Assembly (NCBI GenBank): GCA_004297765.1
Contig: SCTZ01000222.1
Location: 1-64,000, forward strand
DNA length: 64,000 bases
Reading direction: 5' to 3'
From: Chloroflexota bacterium
Lineage (GTDB): Bacteria > Chloroflexota > Dehalococcoidia > FW602-bin16
How positions within the stretch are numbered: position 1 is the first letter of the stretch; each line of letters starts with the position of its first letter. The position numbers were made by a program, and so were the translations under genes. This document shows, piece after piece, positions 33,430 through 42,433 of this stretch. The notes under the pieces are model-generated. The model saw only the letters and a list, made by a program, of their open reading frames with translations, was not told the origin of the DNA and ran no database searches.

Positions 33430-36069
33430 CTAGCGCGAGCGGTCGCCTATCTTGCGGAGTTGTTCTACCGCTTCCTGAGCCCACGGCTCCGCCTGCGCGG
33501 TCGCGGCGCTCGGCGGCGCCCCCACGTCGAACAGCACGACCCCGACGTGCATCTGGCTCATATTGCTCGGGTCCACCGCCGCCACTATGTAGGTGTAGCG
33601 CCCGTTTGGCACCACGTTCCCCCCGCTGTCCTTCCCGTCCCAACTGTAGCTGACCGCTCCGAACGGATTGATCGCCCAGGGGAAGACCTTCACCTGGCTA
33701 CCCTGTGCATCGACAATCACCGCCGTAGTGAACCCTCCTCTCGCCAGAGACAGGCTGAACCCGAGGGAAGCATTCCCCGCCTCTGGATAGTACGGCCTTG
33801 GAGTAACCGTCATGTTGGAGATGACCGGACTGATGTTGACGAGATCCGAGCCGACGGCCAGGGCGTTGCCTCCTGCATCCAGACAGACGGCATAGTAGGC
33901 ATAGAGCCCCTCTCCCAGCGTGGTACCTCCCGCGTTCTTGCCATCCCAGGGCACGCTCTGGGTACCCGCCGAGCGTGCCCCCAAGCCCCAGTACTTCAGG
34001 ACACCGGCCCCGTTGATGTCGAAGATGGCGGCCACAGTGTTGCTACATGGGGCCGTGAGGTCAAAGCTCAGAGTCGTCCCGGACTTCAGCGGGTTGAAGG
34101 GTTTGGGCGAGGCGTGCACGTTGCGAACGGTTACGGTGGGTGCCGGCGTTGGGGTGGGTGTCCGCGTGGCTGTCTTCGTCGGCGTAGACGTGGCCGTAGG
34201 GATAGGCGATTGGGCGGCTGCATAATGCACAACGAAACCGTCCCACGGTGTATTTCCCACTGCCCATCCCTCGGTTGCAGAGACCATAAACACTGACCTG
34301 AGCGGATTGGCTGTCGGACTGGGCACGGTCTGCCAGGTGCCGTCCGTGTAGTGAAGGATCGTGCCACTGGTTCCTACCGCCCAGCCCTCGCTCGGTGAGA
34401 GCATGAAGACAGACCAAAGCCAGCCGCTGGTCGTACTGGTTATAGTCTGCCAAACGCCGCCGCTGTAGTGGAGGATCGTGCTAAAGTCTCCTACAGCCCA
34501 TCCCTCGCTGGCCGAGACCATGAACACGGAGAAGAGGTGGTTGCCGGTAGGACTGGTCGCGAGCTGCCAGGCGTTGTCAGTGTAACGGAGGATCGTGCCA
34601 TTGAATCCGACGGCCCAGCCCTCGCTCGCAGAGACCATGAATACGGAATCGAGCCAGTTGCTCGTCGGACTGGGCGCAGTCTGCCACGCACCGCTTGTGT
34701 AGCGAAGGATCGTGCCAAAGTTTCCTACAGCCCATCCCTCGCTGGCCGAAACCATAAACACGGAGAAGAGGTGGTTGCCGGTAGGACTGGTCGCGAGCTG
34801 CCAGGCGTTGTCAGTGTAACGGAGGATCGTGCCATTGAATCCGACGGCCCAGCCCTCGCTCGCAGAGACCATAAACAGGCCATACAGTGGGTTGCTCGTT
34901 GGACTAGCGGCGGGATGCCAGGCATCGCCTATGTAGTGGAGGATCGCGCCATCAGATCCAACCGCCCAGCCTTCACTTGCCGAAACCATAGACACGTCAT
35001 TGAGTTGTCTGCTCGCTGTACTTGTCAACGTCCGCCAGTAGCCGCCAGTATAGTGGAGCATCGCACCGCTGTATCCGACCGCCCAGCCTTCGCCCGACGA
35101 GGACATTGACACGGAATAGAGGGATGTACCTAAGGGGCTGACATATTGCCAGGCGCCGCCAGTGTAGCGGAGGATCGCGCCGTTGCTTCCCACGGCCCAG
35201 CCCTCATTCGCCGAGAGCATGGTCAAGCCATACAAGCCTTCACCTGAGGGGCTAGATACGCTTTGCCAGACGCCACCCGCGTAGTGGAGGATTGTGCCAC
35301 GCTCTCCCACGGCCCAACCCTCGCTAGCCGACACCATGACGATGGAATGTAGCCAGTTGCTGCTGGGACTGTCCACGGCTTGCCAGGTGCCGCCGGTGTA
35401 GTGGAGGATCCTGTTATCATACCCTGAGTATCCACCAACTGCCCATCCCTCGCTCGCCGAGACCATGGAGACGGAACGGAGCCAGCTGCTGCTAGGGTTG
35501 GCCGCAATCTGCCAGGTGCCACCCGTGTAATGGAGGATGACGGCGGCCCCGACAGCCCAACCCTCGCTGGCAGAAAGCATGCTAACGGAGTAGAGGACGT
35601 TGTTCGTCGGACTGGCTGCAGTCTGCCAGACACCGCCCGTATAGTGAAGGATCGTGCCCTTCGCTCCCACTGCCCATCCCTCGCTGGCCGACAACATGAA
35701 GATGGAAAAGAGCCAGTTGCTCGTCGGACTGGGCGCGGCCTGCCAGGCGCCGCCGGTGAAATAGAGAATAGTGCCACTGGCTCCTACCGCCCAACCCTCG
35801 CTCGCCGAGACCATCGCAACAGATTGGAGCGTGTTCTGGCAGGCCAGCCCAACGCTGGGATCGCATCGCCAACTTGGCGTTTGGGCAGCCGCGAGTGCGG
35901 AGAGAGGCGCACCAGCAGATTGGGGTGCAGTCCGTTCCTGTGCAAGCGCCCCCTGGCTGTGCTCACTCCTTGCCGCGGGCTCACTGAGCGCAGCGGCGGC
36001 GATTCCAACTGAACCGAGGAGGCTCAGAAGAAAGAACAAGCATAGCACCAAGCGCAAGGATTGCTTCAT
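33430..36069 (-). CDS. Secreted beta-propeller protein with 14 SEGWAVG repeats and FlgD-like C-terminus
   Basis: About 879 aa. An N-terminal signal peptide (KQSLRLVLCLFFLLSLLGSVGIAAAA) marks export. Residues ~70-660 are 14 repeats of about 39-42 aa with core MVSASEGWAVGxxGTILHYTGGxWQ, resembling YCF48/BNR-type propeller blades, enough for two 7-bladed propellers. A Thr/Pro-rich linker (TATSTPTKTATRTPTPTPAP) follows, then two Ig-like/FlgD-like domains (SVPWDGKNAGGTTLGEGLYAYY; SYSWDGKDSGGNVVPNGRYTY). Two repeats are near-identical over more than 100 bp at 234-bp spacing (34527 and 34761), showing recent internal duplication. ATG 36069 has AAAGGAGC 7 bp upstream; the longer frame to 36138 is rejected because it buries the signal peptide. 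Probably a surface or extracellular binding protein; ligand unknown. Confidence 0.8.
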   Translation of the reverse strand: MKQSLRLVLCLFFLLSLLGSVGIAAAALSEPAARSEHSQGALAQERTAPQSAGAPLSALAAAQTPSWRCDPSVGLACQNTLQSVAMVSASEGWAVGASGTILYFTGGAWQAAPSPTSNWLFSIFMLSASEGWAVGAKGTILHYTGGVWQTAASPTNNVLYSVSMLSASEGWAVGAAVILHYTGGTWQIAANPSSSWLRSVSMVSASEGWAVGGYSGYDNRILHYTGGTWQAVDSPSSNWLHSIVMVSASEGWAVGERGTILHYAGGVWQSVSSPSGEGLYGLTMLSANEGWAVGSNGAILRYTGGAWQYVSPLGTSLYSVSMSSSGEGWAVGYSGAMLHYTGGYWRTLTSTASRQLNDVSMVSASEGWAVGSDGAILHYIGDAWHPAASPTSNPLYGLFMVSASEGWAVGFNGTILRYTDNAWQLATSPTGNHLFSVFMVSASEGWAVGNFGTILRYTSGAWQTAPSPTSNWLDSVFMVSASEGWAVGFNGTILRYTDNAWQLATSPTGNHLFSVFMVSASEGWAVGDFSTILHYSGGVWQTITSTTSGWLWSVFMLSPSEGWAVGTSGTILHYTDGTWQTVPSPTANPLRSVFMVSATEGWAVGNTPWDGFVVHYAAAQSPIPTATSTPTKTATRTPTPTPAPTVTVRNVHASPKPFNPLKSGTTLSFDLTAPCSNTVAAIFDINGAGVLKYWGLGARSAGTQSVPWDGKNAGGTTLGEGLYAYYAVCLDAGGNALAVGSDLVNISPVISNMTVTPRPYYPEAGNASLGFSLSLARGGFTTAVIVDAQGSQVKVFPWAINPFGAVSYSWDGKDSGGNVVPNGRYTYIVAAVDPSNMSQMHVGVVLFDVGAPPSAATAQAEPWAQEAVEQLRKIGDRSR

Positions 36070-36159
36070 GAATCGCTCCTTTGTCCACCGACGATAGCCA
36101 GGAAGTCCTAGGCCAGCAGAGTTACTATATGATAGCACGTTTGGTTGGCGCGATCAACC

Positions 36160-36188
36160 TTGACAACACCCCCTCCACCAGCTATACT
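36160..36188 (+). promoter_or_regulatory. Sigma70 promoter of the trp operon
   Basis: Perfect -35 TTGACA (36160-36165), 17-bp spacer, -10 TATACT (36183-36188). The predicted start near 36195 gives a leader of about 345 nt containing the T-box. Confidence 0.8.
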
Positions 36189-36214
36189 GGCACCAATAGC
36201 ATACAGACATCGAC

Positions 36215-36525
36215 TGCGAGCAAGACTAGTAGGACTCTAGCGAGGTTCAGAGAGCCGGGGAAGGTGCGAGCCGGTGCCTGCGCAGAGGGCTGAATGGACT
36301 TGGGAGTTGCAAACCGAAAGGTTTTATAAACAGACCGAGTAGGCTTTGCCGGAGTTACCACCGTTATCAGGGTGTAGAGTATCGGCCGCCCGCCGTTTCG
36401 GACGCGACCTGTACTCGTGTAGAGATGATGGCTGACCGGGCCGATCCGGCCCACGGCTGACCATCGACAAGGGTGGCACCACGAAGTTGACCTCTCGTCC
36501 CTTTGAGGATGAGAGGTTTTTGTTT
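36215..36525 (+). promoter_or_regulatory. T-box leader with Trp (UGG) specifier, upstream of trpE
   Basis: A tRNA-Trp-sensing T-box. Lower stem I pairs CAAG (36221-36224) with CTTG (36299-36302). The specifier loop has AGTA (36228-36231) on the 5' side and GAATGGA (36292-36298) on the 3' side, with the specifier UGG at 36295-36297. The apical CAGAGAG (AG bulge) and AAGGTGCGAG (GNUG) elements are clear. A GNRA hairpin (AAACC-GAAA-GGTTT) at 36311-36324 follows, then the T-box AGGGTGGCACCACG (36470-36483) and the terminator. The UGG codon matches the downstream trp genes, confirming the assignment. Uncharged tRNA-Trp should turn the operon on. Confidence 0.92.
36491..36525 (+). terminator. T-box-controlled terminator of the trp leader
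   Basis: CCTCTC and GAGAGG form the stem, with inner TCC/GGA pairing, followed by TTTTTGTTTTT. It competes with the T-box antiterminator. Confidence 0.85.
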
Positions 36526-36539
36526 TTGGGGGAGACAGC

Positions 36540-38012
36540 ATGTTTCAACCCTCTTTGACCGAGTTCAAACGCCTGGCCGAGCGCGGCAACCTGGTGCCCG
36601 TCTATCGCGAGATCGTGGCGGATATGGAAACGCCCGTCTCCGCCTTCCTCAAGATCGCGCGCGGCGGCTATTCATTCCTGCTGGAAAGCGTCGAGGGCGG
36701 CGAGCGTCTGGCCCGCTATAGCTTCATCGGCACCGAGCCCTACAAGGTCGTCCGGGCGGCGCCTGACGGGGGGCGCGATCCGCTGTCCCTGGTGCAGGAG
36801 GAGCTGGACCGCTACACCTACGTGGAGCTGCCCGGCCTGCCCCGCTTCGTCGGCGGGGCGGTGGGATACCTGAGCTATGAGACCGTGCGCTACTTTGAAG
36901 AGCTGCCCGCGGCACAGGCCGATCCCCTGGGGCTGCCCGAGGCCGTGATCATGTTTACCAATACCCTGCTGGTGTTCGACCACCTGCGGCACAAGATCAA
37001 GGTCCTGACCCACGCCCACGTAGAGAACGGCGACGCGGAGGCGGCCTACGAGCGGGCCCAGGAGCGTATCGACCAGTTGGTCTCCCGCCTTAGGCAGCCC
37101 GTCTGCGGAATGCTCCCGAACGGCTCGCTCTCGCCCCAGCCCTGGCAAAACGTCGACGCCGGCGCTACGGGCATGGCTGAGGCGAACATGACTCCGGAGC
37201 AGTTCTGCTCCATCGTGGAGCGCGCCAAGGAGTATATCCTGGCGGGCGATATCATCCAGGTGGTCCTCTCCCAGCGCCTGGCCCGATCGCTGACCGCGCA
37301 CCCGTTCACCGTGTATCGGGCTCTGCGCACCATCAATCCGTCGCCCTACATGTACTACCTGCACCTGGACGATTGCCATGTGGTGGGGACCTCGCCGGAG
37401 CTGCTGGTGCAGGTGGACAACGGGATCGTCTCCACCCATCCCATCGCCGGCACGCGACCGCGCGGGAAGTCCGTGGACGAGGATCAGGCCCTGGAGCTTG
37501 AGCTGCGGGCCGATGAGAAGGAGCGGGCCGAGCACATCATGCTTCTGGACCTGGGACGCAACGACATCGGCCGCGTCAGCGAGCCTGGCACAGTGCGCGT
37601 CACCCAGCAGATGGAGGTCGAGCGCTACTCTCACGTGATGCATCTGATCTCCCACGTGGAAGGCCGGCTGAAGGCGGGGCTGACACAGTACGACGCACTG
37701 CGGGCCTGCTTCCCGGCCGGCACCGTCTCCGGGGCGCCGAAGATCCGCGCCATGGAGATCATCGCCGAGCTGGAGCCGGATCGCCGCGGTCCGTATGCCG
37801 GAGCGGTCGGCTACTTCAGCTACTCGGGCAACCTGGACACAGCCATCACCATCCGCACCATGGTCGTGAAGGACGGCGTGGCCTACGTCCAATCTGGAGG
37901 CGGCATCGTGGCCGACAGCGTCCCCGAGAAGGAGTACGGCGAAGCCATGAACAAAGCCCGCGCCCTGCTAAGAGCCATCGACGAAGCTAGTACGTTGGGG
38001 GCTGGGGGTTAG
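36540..38012 (+). CDS. trpE: Anthranilate synthase component I, TrpE
   Basis: A 490-aa chorismate-utilising enzyme making anthranilate with the TrpG amidotransferase. Seen: LLESVEGGERLARYSFIGTEP with the Trp-feedback LLES-type motif, VGYLSYETVRYFE, IIQVVLSQRLARSLTAHPF, SPYMYYLHLDD, GTSPELLVQV, IAGTRPRGKSVDED, LLDLGRNDIGRV, SHVMHLISHVEG, CFPAGTVSGAPKIRAMEII and GGGIVADSVPEKEYGEAMNKARAL. Length typical. ATG follows GGGGGAG. The last residues (LGAGG then TAG) are encoded inside a G-rich hairpin repeat, which appears to have supplied the stop codon. First gene of the T-box-controlled operon; no trpG is found in the cluster. Confidence 0.96.
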   Translation: MFQPSLTEFKRLAERGNLVPVYREIVADMETPVSAFLKIARGGYSFLLESVEGGERLARYSFIGTEPYKVVRAAPDGGRDPLSLVQEELDRYTYVELPGLPRFVGGAVGYLSYETVRYFEELPAAQADPLGLPEAVIMFTNTLLVFDHLRHKIKVLTHAHVENGDAEAAYERAQERIDQLVSRLRQPVCGMLPNGSLSPQPWQNVDAGATGMAEANMTPEQFCSIVERAKEYILAGDIIQVVLSQRLARSLTAHPFTVYRALRTINPSPYMYYLHLDDCHVVGTSPELLVQVDNGIVSTHPIAGTRPRGKSVDEDQALELELRADEKERAEHIMLLDLGRNDIGRVSEPGTVRVTQQMEVERYSHVMHLISHVEGRLKAGLTQYDALRACFPAGTVSGAPKIRAMEIIAELEPDRRGPYAGAVGYFSYSGNLDTAITIRTMVVKDGVAYVQSGGGIVADSVPEKEYGEAMNKARALLRAIDEASTLGAGG

Positions 38013-38062
38013 GGGTTAGGGGTTGGTGGGACGATCCCCCAACCCCCAGCCCCTAACCCCCA
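37995..38062 (+). repeat. G-rich hairpin repeat at the trpE-trpD junction
   Basis: GTTGGGGGCTGGGGGTTAGG on the left and CCCCCAACCCCCAGCCCC with TAACCCCC on the right form a long stem; the left half has five or more G-runs. It overlaps the last codons of trpE and ends 19 bp before trpD. Same family as 31124-31164. Confidence 0.75.
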
Positions 38063-38080
38063 AGAGCCGGAGGAGGCAGA

Positions 38081-39100
38081 ATGAACGTCAAACAAGCCAT
38101 CGCGACCGTGATAGAGGGGCAGTCGCTCAGCATGGACGAGGCCGCGCAGGTGATGGACGAGATCATGAGCGGTGAGGCGACCCCAGCGCAGATCGGCGCT
38201 CTGATGGTCGGACTGCGCATGAGGGGAGAGACGGCCGAAGAGGTAGCTGGCTTTGCCCGTACCATGCGCGCCAAGGCCACGCCGGTGCAGGTCTCCGCGC
38301 CGGTGGTGGACACGGCCGGCACCGGGGGAGACGGCGCCGGCACCTTCAACATTTCGACGGCCGCCTGCATCGTGGCCGCCGCGGCGGGCGTGCCGGTGGC
38401 CAAACATGGCAATAGGGCGTTCAGCAGCCGTTGCGGCAGCGCCGACGTGCTGGAGTCGTTGGGCGTGCGCATCGATCTGAAGCCGGAGCAGGTGGCCAGT
38501 TGCATCGAGCGGATCGGCATCGGCTTCATGTTCGCGCCCCTTTTCCATCCGGCTCTGCGCCACGCCATGGGACCGCGCCAGGAGCTTGGCATCCGCAGCA
38601 TCTTCAACATCCTCGGCCCACTGTCCAATCCGGCCGGCGCGCCGTACCAGGTGATGGGGGTGGCCAACGCCCAGCTAGCACCATTGATGGCCGACGTGCT
38701 CCGCCATCTGGGCTGCAGCCGCGCTCTGGTCGTCCACGGCGATGGGCTGGACGAGGTCTCCGTCTCCGGTCCCACCACCGTCTACCACGTGGAGGAGCAG
38801 ACCATTCGCTCCTACCAGATCTCCCCTGAGCAGTACGGGCTGGCCCGTGCGCCGGTGGAGAGCGTGCGGGGCGGAACGGCCGAAGAGAACGCCCGGATTG
38901 TGCGCTCGGTCCTGTCCGGCGATCCGGGTCCCAGGCGTGACGTGGTACTGCTCAACGCCGCCGCTGCCCTGATAGCCGGGGGTGCGGCAGCCGAGTTTGC
39001 CGATGGAATCCGCGTCGCCGCCCAGACCATCGACAGCGGCGCGGCCCGCGGGAAGCTAGATGCACTCGTGCGGACTTCGCAAGAGTTGGCGGCCGTGTAA
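38081..39100 (+). CDS. trpD: Anthranilate phosphoribosyltransferase, TrpD
   Basis: A 339-aa enzyme transferring phosphoribose from PRPP to anthranilate. Seen: an N-terminal helical domain (MNVKQAIATVIEGQSLSMDEAAQVMDEIMSGE), the PRPP-binding VDTAGTGGDGAGTFNISTAA, the KHGNRAFSSRCGSADVLESLGV anthranilate site, FMFAPLFHPALRHAMGPRQELGIRSIFNILGPLSNPAG and GDGLDEVS. The second PRPP/metal site residues (DE of LDEVS) are intact. The ATG is 68 bp after trpE, with GGAGG upstream. Usual length and position in the trp operon. Confidence 0.96.
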   Translation: MNVKQAIATVIEGQSLSMDEAAQVMDEIMSGEATPAQIGALMVGLRMRGETAEEVAGFARTMRAKATPVQVSAPVVDTAGTGGDGAGTFNISTAACIVAAAAGVPVAKHGNRAFSSRCGSADVLESLGVRIDLKPEQVASCIERIGIGFMFAPLFHPALRHAMGPRQELGIRSIFNILGPLSNPAGAPYQVMGVANAQLAPLMADVLRHLGCSRALVVHGDGLDEVSVSGPTTVYHVEEQTIRSYQISPEQYGLARAPVESVRGGTAEENARIVRSVLSGDPGPRRDVVLLNAAAALIAGGAAAEFADGIRVAAQTIDSGAARGKLDALVRTSQELAAV

Positions 39101-39111
39101 CGAGGGATTCG

Positions 39112-39912
39112 ATGACGACATACCTGGACCGCATCGTCGCCGATAAGAGAGATGAGCTTCGTGAGCGCCGGGTCGAGATGCCGCTGGCGCGGTTGGAGGA
39201 AATGGCGGAAGTCGCTCCACCGCCTCTGCCGTTTGCGGCCACCTTGCGGGGACGGGGCGTTCGGATTATTGCCGAGATCAAACGGGCCTCGCCGTCCAAA
39301 GGTGCGCTGAATCTGGCGCTGGACCCGCCCCAGCTGGCTCTGCAATACGCTCGCCATGGGGCCGCGGCCATCTCGGTTTTGACGGAGTCGCGCTACTTCA
39401 AGGGCAGCATCGAGTTCTTGCCCGCCATCGGAGAGGCGCTGCGCGCGGCCGCGGCCCGCGTGCCGCTTCTGCGCAAGGACTTCATCTTCGACAGCTATCA
39501 GGTCGTGGAAGCCCGCGCCTATGGCGCCGACGCGCTCCTGCTCATCGCGGCCATACTGACGGATGCAGAGCTCCACGAGCTGGGCGCCTTGGCGCGGCAG
39601 CTCGGGATGGATTGTCTGGTCGAGGTGCACGACCGAGCGGAGATGGAGCGGGTCCTGGCGGCCGGCGCCACCGTGATCGGGATCAACAATCGCGACCTGC
39701 GCACCTTCGCCGTCGACCTCGCGACCACGCTGGAGCTGTGTTCCTTCGTCCCACCCGTGGCCACGGTGGTCAGCGAGAGCGGGATCCGAACTGCGGCGGA
39801 TCTGGTGCTGCTCCACCAGCATGGCGTCCAGGCGGCCTTGATCGGGGAGACGCTGGTAACGGCCTCGGACGCCACGGCCGTGTTGCGGGAGCTCGTTCAG
39901 GCCTGCTGGTAG
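39112..39912 (+). CDS. trpC: Indole-3-glycerol phosphate synthase, TrpC
   Basis: A 266-aa TIM-barrel enzyme closing CdRP to indole-3-glycerol phosphate. Seen: the N-terminal YLDRIVADKRDELRERR, IIAEIKRASPSKGALN (catalytic Glu/Lys), ISVLTESRYFKGSIEFL, VPLLRKDFIFDSYQV, ALLLIAAIL, CLVEVHDRAEMERVLAAGATVIGINNRDLRTFAVD, VVSESGIRTAADLV and ALIGETLV. All catalytic residues expected for IGPS are visible. The ATG lies 11 bp after trpD, so co-transcribed. Monofunctional: no TrpF fused; trpF is separate, 150 bp downstream. Confidence 0.96.
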   Translation: MTTYLDRIVADKRDELRERRVEMPLARLEEMAEVAPPPLPFAATLRGRGVRIIAEIKRASPSKGALNLALDPPQLALQYARHGAAAISVLTESRYFKGSIEFLPAIGEALRAAAARVPLLRKDFIFDSYQVVEARAYGADALLLIAAILTDAELHELGALARQLGMDCLVEVHDRAEMERVLAAGATVIGINNRDLRTFAVDLATTLELCSFVPPVATVVSESGIRTAADLVLLHQHGVQAALIGETLVTASDATAVLRELVQACW

Positions 39913-40000
39913 TGCGATATAGCGCGTCTCATGCGTGAAGTCCTGGCCTAGGCGGCGCTCCATTGCTAATTGGAGACTAAACGCCACCGTGTACGTAGTG

Positions 40001-40006
40001 TATAAT
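40001..40006 (+). promoter_or_regulatory. Possible internal -10 element upstream of trpF
   Basis: TATAAT stands in the 150-bp gap between trpC and trpF, 57 bp upstream of the trpF start. No convincing -35 is seen, so an internal promoter is only suggested. Confidence 0.3.
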
Positions 40007-40062
40007 GACGCCACTTACGTCGGCGTCGCACCCCACTACGTGAAAAAAGGGGGACCACCGTC

Positions 40063-40794
40063 GTGGTCAGGACCAAGATCTGTGGAATCAGTCGTGTTCG
40101 CCATGCCATGGCCGCCTGGGAAGCTGGAGTCGACCTGATAGGGCTGGTATTCGCCCCGAGCCGCCGGAAGATCACCCTGGAGCAGGGCGCCAGGATCGTC
40201 ACCATTGTGAAGGACCGCATCCCCATGCCCGACCAAAAGTATCCGTTTCAGATGATCGGGCTGGAACCCGCCCGCCCGATGACGCGGCCATGGGAGACCA
40301 TGCCATCGACGCCGGCCTTTGTCGGCGTCTTCGTCAATCAAAGCTACGACGAGATCATGCGGACCGTAGAGAGCTGCCGTCTGGATTACGTCCAGTTGCA
40401 CGGGGACGAAACACCGGAGTTCTGCCGGCAGCTCGGTGTGCCTGTCATCAAGGCAGTGCGTCCCGTAGAACCGCAGGATGCGGCAGAGTGCAAGGAGTAC
40501 GTGTCCGCGGGGGCTCTGCTACTATTCGACACGTACGCGGCGGACAGCTACGGCGGAACCGGTGTGCTGGGCAACTGGGCGCTGGCCGCCGAGCTAGCGC
40601 AGCTCTACCCGCTCATTCTGGCAGGCGGCTTGGATCCGGAGAACGTGGCGGCCGCCATCCGCATCGTGCAGCCCTGGGGCGTCGACGTCTCTAGCGGGGT
40701 GGAGACCTTCGGATCCAAAGACCTGGAGAAGATCAGATCCTTTCTCCAGGCGGTGCATAGCACCGCTGGACCCGCCCATGATCGTCTGCCGTAG
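40063..40794 (+). CDS. trpF: Phosphoribosylanthranilate isomerase, TrpF
   Basis: A 243-aa (beta/alpha)8 isomerase acting between TrpD and TrpC. N-terminal TKICGISRVRHAMAAWEAGVDLIGLVF carries the catalytic Cys, VGVFVNQSYDEIM and YVQLHGDETPEFC follow, then LFDTYAADSYGGTGVLGNWALAAEL carries the catalytic Asp, and LILAGGLDPENVAAAIR and GVDVSSGVET complete the phosphate site. An insert after GLVFAPSRRKI (about 45-75) makes it longer than the usual ~205 aa. Start is GTG. Separated from trpC by 150 bp that include a TATAAT. Confidence 0.94.
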   Translation: MVRTKICGISRVRHAMAAWEAGVDLIGLVFAPSRRKITLEQGARIVTIVKDRIPMPDQKYPFQMIGLEPARPMTRPWETMPSTPAFVGVFVNQSYDEIMRTVESCRLDYVQLHGDETPEFCRQLGVPVIKAVRPVEPQDAAECKEYVSAGALLLFDTYAADSYGGTGVLGNWALAAELAQLYPLILAGGLDPENVAAAIRIVQPWGVDVSSGVETFGSKDLEKIRSFLQAVHSTAGPAHDRLP

Positions 40795-40971
40795 GCTCTT
40801 CCCCTCCACCTCCCAAAGTGGAGCGTGGTGAGGATCTGCCCCGCCGTGCGGGGCAGATCCTCACCACGCATACCAACCGGGGAGGGGGGAATCGCCATGT
40901 CCGCCCCGGGTATCGGGGAACGCCAGTCGGACCCCATGTCCCTGGCGTCGCAAGAAAGATGAGGTCAGCCA

Positions 40972-42234
40972 ATGTCGGGATCGAGATCGGAAACAAGCAG
41001 AGAGGATATCAGGGCGAGGCAGGCGATCGGCGCACTCGAATCTGAGCAGTTGCCGGATGCTCGCGGACGGTTCGGGCCGTTCGGCGGCAAATACGTGCCA
41101 GAGACCCTGATGCCGGCCCTGGCCGAGTTGGACCAGGTCTACCGCCAGATGTGCCGCGACGAGGCTTTCCAGCGGCAATTCGATGATCTCTGCGCCAACT
41201 ACGTCGGCCGTCCTACCCCGCTCTACTACGCTCCCAAGCTGACCGAGCACCTGGGCGGCGCCCGCGTATACATCAAGCGCGAAGACCTGGCTCACACGGG
41301 AGCCCACAAGATCAACAACGCCCTCGGCCAGGGCTTGCTGGCCCAGCGCATGGGCAAGCGTCGGATCATCGCGGAGACCGGCGCCGGACAACACGGCGTC
41401 GCCACGGCCACCGTCTGCGCCGCTCTCGGCATAGACTGCGTGGTCTACATGGGCGAGGAGGATATCCGCCGGCAATCGCTCAATGTCTTTCGCATGAAGC
41501 TTCTGGGCACTGAGGTCCGCCCTGTCTCCAGTGGCAGTCGCACGCTGAAGGACGCCATCAACGAGGCCATCCGCGACTGGGTCACCAACGTGCAGACCAC
41601 CCACTACATCATCGGCAGCGTGGTCGGGCCACATCCCTACCCTCTGATCGTGCGCGACTTCCAGTCGATCATCGGCCGCGAGGCGCGCCAGCAGATGCTG
41701 GAGAGCACGGGACACTTGCCGGACCACGTCGTGGCCTGCGTCGGTGGCGGCAGCAACGCCATGGGGATGTTCCACGCTTTCGTGCCCGACAAGGACGTCC
41801 GACTGATCGGCGTAGAGGCGGGCGGACTGGGCCTGGCAACAGACCAGCACGCGGCGAGCTTATGCGCCGGACAGGTGGGTGTCTTGCACGGCGCTAAGTC
41901 CTATTTGCTGCAGGACGAATGGGGACAGATCCGCGAGACGCACAGCGTCTCGGCCGGGCTGGACTACCCCGGCGTAGGTCCCGAGCACAGCTATCTCAAG
42001 GAGACGGGGCGAGCAGAGTACGCCTCCATCACGGACGAGGAGGCCTTAGAGGGCTTCTCCCTGCTGTGCCGCACCGAGGGCATCATCCCGGCCCTGGAGT
42101 CGGCCCACGCCGTGGCCTACGCGGCCAAACTGGCTCCAACCCTGGGAAAGAAAGAATCGGTGCTGATCTGCCTCAGCGGGCGAGGCGACAAAGATATGAG
42201 CACCGTGGCCGAGGCCATGGGGATCGCGCTGTGA
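40972..42234 (+). CDS. trpB: Tryptophan synthase beta subunit, TrpB
   Basis: A 420-aa PLP enzyme joining indole and serine. Seen: [30 protein letters not shown], the PLP lysine in [50 protein letters not shown] phosphate loop, [23 protein letters not shown] and [12 protein letters not shown]. This is the canonical TrpB1 type that works with TrpA. The N-terminus has about 25 extra residues. TrpA follows 1 kb later, with a CPBP protease gene inserted between them. Confidence 0.97.
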   Translation: MSGSRSETSREDIRARQAIGALESEQLPDARGRFGPFGGKYVPETLMPALAELDQVYRQMCRDEAFQRQFDDLCANYVGRPTPLYYAPKLTEHLGGARVYIKREDLAHTGAHKINNALGQGLLAQRMGKRRIIAETGAGQHGVATATVCAALGIDCVVYMGEEDIRRQSLNVFRMKLLGTEVRPVSSGSRTLKDAINEAIRDWVTNVQTTHYIIGSVVGPHPYPLIVRDFQSIIGREARQQMLESTGHLPDHVVACVGGGSNAMGMFHAFVPDKDVRLIGVEAGGLGLATDQHAASLCAGQVGVLHGAKSYLLQDEWGQIRETHSVSAGLDYPGVGPEHSYLKETGRAEYASITDEEALEGFSLLCRTEGIIPALESAHAVAYAAKLAPTLGKKESVLICLSGRGDKDMSTVAEAMGIAL

Positions 42235-42280
42235 GAAGGCGCGATGCACATTGTCGCGGAGCGGCGCAGGTGCGTCTTTG

Positions 42281-42343
42281 CTGGGAGCGCGGGCATTCTG
42301 CCCGCGCGAGCGCTCGCGCCGGCAGGATGCCCGCGCTCCCAGG
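42281..42343. repeat. Palindromic intergenic repeat, CTGGGAGCGCGGGC family
   Basis: CTGGGAGCGCGGGCATTCTG and CAGGATGCCCGCGCTCCCAG form a near-perfect 20-bp stem around a GC-rich palindromic centre (GCGCGAGCGCTCGCGC). It is the most complete copy of the family seen at 2949 and 48118. Confidence 0.8.
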
Positions 42344-42433
42344 AGGCCCATCTCCTTTCCACAATAGTGTGCATCACACGTTGAGAGCTGTTGCACTGCA
42401 ACATTTGGTGGAGATTCCGAGGCGCGTCAACTC

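Noticed and set aside
33430-36069. Possible CRISPR or tandem DNA repeat array
   Set aside because: The regular spacing is caused by protein-coding propeller repeats of about 117-126 bp that keep frame and motif; spacers are not unique sequences.
36672-37892. 406-codon frame opposite trpE
   Set aside because: Antisense shadow; trpE carries all expected motifs.
40861-41850. 329-codon frame opposite trpB
   Set aside because: Antisense shadow of trpB.
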